Shown here in pieces: positions 59,562-64,000 of a stretch of 64,000 nt of DNA. The stretch is from Hydractinia symbiolongicarpus. Taxonomy: Eukaryota; Cnidaria; Hydrozoa; Anthoathecata; Hydractiniidae. The stretch lies in the NCBI RefSeq assembly GCF_029227915.1, contig NC_079877.1, forward strand, positions 17,716,851 to 17,780,850, given 5' to 3'. The notes beneath the pieces were generated by a model. That model saw only the letters and a list, made by a program, of their open reading frames with translations. It was not told the DNA's origin and did not search any database. How positions within the stretch are numbered: the stretch's first letter is position 1; the number at the start of each line of letters is the position of its first letter. A program made the position numbers and the translations under genes.

Positions 59562-62500
59562 AGCTCTCAGAGTTGTCCATTGACTGGCTCAACTGTAAAA
59601 ACGATCGCGTTGATCGTGTTCGTTTGTTGCGAGATGGATGGCATGTAATCACATACAACTTTGGTCCGAATAAACCAGCCAGAATAGTTGTTGCGTTTAA
59701 TATAATATTAAAACAGAGTACTATGACAACATTCTCCTTGCTGATATCAACTGAATACAATGGAATAAATGACAGCCAGATGATACAAGTTATATACATG
59801 ACAAAGCCCAGATAACGAGCTTCGTTGAAACACGCTGGAATGTGTCTTGTTTTAAAAGCGTACAACGTACAAACAGCCACCAACACAAAGTTGTACGCAT
59901 AAGAAGTGATAATATCAAAAAGCGGTACCTTGCAAAGAAAAAAAACTTCGGTTTTTTTATTTTGTTCAACCGGTACAATTCCGGGTGCGTTATTGTACAA
60001 ACCAATCGTAGCAAGAGCACACTCGACAAACACAAGACCACACAGGATTACAATCTGCGAAGAAGCTGTGATAAAACGTGGTGCATGATGGGACTGGTCG
60101 TTAAAAACACGCGACAATCGATTGGTTTTGGTCAGCAGTGCGCTGTAACATATACTTAAACAAAATCCAAGTCCAAAACGTTGAATGCCACACAACACGT
60201 CAGTTTGATCTGCTACAATGATAAAAGTGAGAATATAACAGAGTAAAACACCAACAAGTAGAGGGAATGATAATTCTGGAGCGGAAGTCTGAACAATTTC
60301 AGTGTTTTTATAATAAATGAAGATCAAAATCACGCTAAGCGTTGCTATTATTCCCACACCAGCTAGTACTGCAACCATAGTAACCCACGAAGTTGCCAGA
60401 TGTCGAATAGGCAGTACTTCACATCCATTTCTCGTCGCGTTAGGTCGATGTCCATTACTGCAGTAATAACAATCCGTAATATTACCTAAAACATGATTTC
60501 ATGAACAACTTGATACACTTCTTGAGGTCCTTTCTTTATCACAAAAAAACACATTTTTTTCCAAAAAATACATCTTTTTCATAAAAATTTGTTGGCGAGA
60601 AACTAATAAAAAAACAATGGGAAAAAGGCGTGTTTAAAAGAAGACTAAAATATAAAATTAAACATTTAGGATTTCACAAAAACTATGGCAAAACCTCTTT
60701 CTTACAAAATTATATGAAGCAATTCAAAAAGTACACACGTTCAGGAAAAAAAAGGAAAAACAAACTATATAAGAACATATGGGTCTAGAAGACAGGTGGT
60801 TAAAATTGACGATTTAAGAGCGTGCGTATATTTTTGAATGGCCTTTCATGAAAATTGAAAAACAACCTTAGTCTGCCTGATGTGACGAAATCTTGTAACA
60901 ACGAAAAAAGGTGCTTGAAGGCTTTAGACAAAAACCAAGTTTAAATTTTAGAAATCTGCAACCAATCCGCAAAAATAAACCCAGTTTTTAATATAAGCTA
61001 AATTGCATTAAAAACTTACCAGCGTATTGATTATGACCACATTCAAAACAAGTGTGACAACATTTAGGGCTGTTCTGTTTTTGTCGCTTAACGAAACCAA
61101 TACGACATACTGGGGAACAATACGACTTTACCATTTTTTTTGGAGCATTTGTTACCGAAAGATTATTTTTCCATCCACCAAGACGGAAGTATGAGCCATT
61201 TATGTATTGCATGATATCATAGCCATGGTTCGCACTTCCAGTCTCGTCGAATGTCGTTAGTCCATATATTCCGTTGTATTGACCATTCATAAGGCTATCT
61301 CGGACCTGTTCCCCTTTAAATTGCGCCCAGTTCTCACAAGAGGTTTTGTTGTCACATAGTTTTTTTATAACGGAATCCATTGCTTGTGTTAGCGCATACA
61401 CAGAATCGATTACGTACGGTACTTTGTCATCGAACCTGATGTTAGCACAATGCTGGTCACGTGTACAACTCGATATGTTACTAGAACAATTGTATTTTCG
61501 AATCCAGTATTCGTTAAACCAAGCCACAGAGTTGGGTAAATCCTGCTCAGAGCGGAAATCTGGTTTTAATTTGCAAAAATATCGCCTAAATTTTTCCAAC
61601 GAAAAATTTGATTTGAGAGTAAGCGTTAAGGCTCCGTTAGCAACACTTCTCAGTTTTGCAGAATCTAAAAAGTCACTTCGGGTGCCCCAATAGTCACTAG
61701 CCACCCAAGTAAATTCCGCGTTTTGGTGGGCGGCAGCTTCCAACAATAATTGAATGTGCTGACCATCCAGAAAAAGAATTACAACCCTTGTTGTAGATCG
61801 TTTCTTTAACTCGTCGACAAGAGATTCATAGTCGCCGACATTACTTCCGAGTTTAAAGTGAAATGCGATGCAAATATTGAATAACTTTGCTTTCGCTTTT
61901 AACGCTTCAAAACCGCTCTCTCCGTAACTCCCTTCCGAGTAAAGAATCATTACTGCTGTCCAATTAAAATAATTCGCCAAATCCATCATTGCGCTAGCCT
62001 GTTGAGTGTCTGGTGGAACAGTTCGAGTAAAAAAGTTATACTTTTGTCGATCGTTTAGCAAAGCACTTGTAGATGCGTAGCTTATTTGCGGTATTTTAAA
62101 CAACCGTAGCAAATTTGCGACTTGAATTGAGACAGAACTAGATGCTGCACCAATGACTCCAGCTACAACATCTTTCTGATTGCTTGTGTTATGACGACAC
62201 ATACCGTTACCAGCACTGACTTTATCAACAACAATTTTTATAACTCCATCCAAAGCCAGAGTTTCTTGTTGGCACGTATCAAAAACTTCCACAATTACAG
62301 TGTGGTTCTTTAATGTTTCGTACTTTTTATTTATTTGGTCTACAGCATAAAGCATAGCTTGCCAGCGATGTATTCCTCGTTCAATGTTAATACTACCACA
62401 TTGGTTTCTTTCTCCTGAATGTATGGGAAATAGTCCAGCCATTAAAATCTGATTACGATGAGAGTAAGGTAGGTTTTGACCATTGAAACAAAACACAAAG

Positions 62501-62565
62501 CGTAAGAGGTAAATTGTCAAAAATACATGCCACACATAAGAAGTCAAACCATATTCAAACAGCAT
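59562..62565 (-). CDS. Metabotropic-glutamate-receptor-like class C GPCR (two exons visible)
   Basis: Exon 61020-62565 (ATG 62565; ends CTG|GTAAGT) encodes a signal-peptide-like start (WHVFLTIYLLRFVFCF) and the whole Venus-flytrap ligand-binding domain: GIHRWQAMLYAVDQIN, GAASSSVSIQVANLLRLFKI, PQISYASTSALLND, WTAVMILYSEGSYGESGFEA. The cysteine-rich linker begins CSPVCRIGFVKRQ, CCHTCFECGHNQYAG. Exon 59562-60485 (AG|GT start) finishes the cysteine-rich domain (CYYCSNGHRPNATRNGCEVL) and encodes seven membrane helices, from SWVTMVAVLAGVGIIATLSV to the family signature FGPKLYVI, then a cytoplasmic tail RNKRTRSTRSFL up to a donor GT at 59561. The SSS and YASTS blocks match amino-acid-binding residues of mGluRs, so glutamate or another amino acid is a likely ligand. 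The C-terminal exon is not identified. Confidence 0.9.
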
Positions 62566-63520
62566 TTTGTAAGACCATTTAAAATTCTAAATAGAAAATT
62601 CTAAATTTAGCAACTTGACCAATATGAAAAAAATGTAGATCAGACTGTATTAAAGGTTACCTCCAGAGCAAAAACAAGTTGTGCTTAATATGTAGGTAAA
62701 ATATAGTTAATAAAGAAAAAACATTCCATTCTACTAAAAATGTTGTTTTTGAAAGATATAAGGAATTAAAAAATACCACACTTTGACATGACTGTTCTGC
62801 CCAAACTTGGAACGCGCCCCGTCTAAAGACTGGCCAGGCCAATTTCTGACTGTGACAAATGGGTGGCCAGTCTAAGACTGGACTGCCCAATCTATGGACG
62901 TACATGCCCAATCTTAGAACAATTGTGGAAGACAAACAGAACAATAAATTTTTTAGAATTTACCTCTTAATAGGAACTTTAAATTGAAACTTTTCTTGGA
63001 AAATCAAAAGGCCGAAAATTTATATATACCATGTATTTTATGTATAAAAAATTGAAACTACTCAACCATATTAGCATAGTCTAATAAGGTTTTTCTTCTA
63101 TAGACTATGATATTAGCTAGCTGGGTACAGCTCGCTAGCTAGTTAAACATCTCATCCAATGAAATTAACAGCTAGCTAACTAATAATATGGTTGAATACG
63201 ATTTTTCTGATTCTTCATAAATATAAACATTTTTTTTTTAAAATTTAGCCACTACTACAAGCTGTATATATATAAATGCTAAATGTATAACACATGCTCT
63301 ACCAGCTACCTAGCTGGCTAGCTAGCTATGATTTTCACTCTACTGTGTCCAAAATTTGGCCGGGTCAATTCAACAGTACCCAAAATATGTTTTAATGTGC
63401 CTGAGAATGTTTGTTGGGACTTGCAAAAAACAGAGCTCATGTGGTACATGTTCTGCCCTGATAATAAACGCTGCCCTGATTAGGTACAGCAGCTTGCCCC
63501 GGTTAAGAACAGGGCAGGAA
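62566..63520. other. Upstream region of the GPCR gene
   Basis: AT-rich, with clusters of TAGCTAGC-type words near 63110-63180 and 63300-63330 and a short imperfect palindrome GGCCAGTCTAAGACTGGACT at 62861. No gene supported. Confidence 0.4.
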
Positions 63521-63529
63521 ATACAGTCA

Positions 63530-63745
63530 GGGCAACATAATCAGGACGGGCTGGTTTATTACTCAAAAATTTTTATTTGGCACTTATAAAAGGAACATAA
63601 TCAGGGCAGGCCGGTTTATATACGACAGTCTAATATTATTTCTCACTTATTATAGAACGAACATAATCAGGAAAGGCCGGCTTATGTATGACAGTTAAAT
63701 ATTATTTGAGACTTATAAAACAAATATAATCGGGGCTGACTGCTT
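63530..63745 (+). repeat. Short tandem array of ~65-bp units
   Basis: The words ACATAATCAGG, GGCCGGTTTAT/GGCCGGCTTAT and GACAGT...AATATTATTT recur about three times at 65-70-bp spacing (63592, 63661, 63722, with an earlier partial unit at 63535). Imperfect but clearly periodic. Confidence 0.7.
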
Positions 63746-64000
63746 TATATCATTCGTCATCACTTCTGACAAGCAAATAGCCCTGGTGGCAAAGTTGTTG
63801 TTGTTCTCAAATGAAACGAAATTTCGTGGCAAATACTAAATTTTGGGATTCGCAAGTTTAATAACTTTTCACCAAAATAATTTCCGCAAAAAAAATAATT
63901 TAGGTTCCGTGAAATTTAGTTACTTTAAAGTATATATGTTGAAATGTATTTACAAGAGTAGTTTATACTAAGAATTACGTCCACACTTTTTTCTTTCACC

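Overview
This is a stretch of animal nuclear DNA. Spliced genes with GT/AG introns, AT-rich intergenic sequence, and many families of old and young transposons show that. A reverse-transcriptase family, YqaJ/SWIM, PIF/Harbinger and Mutator-like genes, and Polinton gene sets of this kind suggest a cnidarian, possibly a hydrozoan. That assignment is an inference from gene-family content only. The host genes I can support are the 3' end of a VPS13-type bridge lipid-transfer protein gene (1936-3244, +), a metabotropic-glutamate-receptor-like class C GPCR (59562-62565, -), and one orphan single-exon ORF (4348-4845, +).

The rest is mobile DNA. The left 15.5 kb holds a pogo/Tigger transposase fragment cut by the window edge, four copies of a non-autonomous repeat with internal 128-130-bp tandem units, a dead reverse transcriptase (10985-12829), and a decayed SWIM/YqaJ-exonuclease gene (14196 onward).

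The centre is occupied by two Polinton/Maverick-like virus-like transposons. Element 1 (15615-32646) has 241-bp terminal inverted repeats and a 5-bp target duplication. It encodes protein-primed-type DNA polymerase B, an rve integrase, an A32/FtsK-like packaging ATPase, a major capsid protein, a putative minor capsid protein, several coiled-coil/transmembrane proteins, SAP-like proteins and two RING proteins whose RING resembles MDM2. It is nearly intact: I see four coding breaks (PolB frameshift, integrase TGA, one frameshift and one TAG near the right end). Most of its transcription units end in a stem-loop, often TTTGTTAC...GTAACAAA, and several of its genes share long promoter blocks. It sits inside a small foldback MITE which itself sits in the YqaJ gene, whose 3' part reappears at 32657.

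Element 2 (33432-50612) has about 255-bp inverted repeats and also a 5-bp target duplication. It carries homologues of most element-1 structural and membrane proteins, but in a different order, with a different DNA polymerase B lineage, a zinc-repeat/HNH nuclease gene and a repeat protein whose first ~30 codons are duplicated in the other terminal repeat. It is badly decayed, with stops, frameshifts, a lost Walker B region and a 1.1-kb perfect GACA microsatellite insertion.

To the right lie a PIF/Harbinger transposase pseudogene, a Mutator-like transposase pseudogene split by a Penelope-like hammerhead ribozyme, a Gag-protease fragment, a 34-bp satellite also found inverted left of element 2, and a 106-bp MITE with a perfect 9-bp target duplication.
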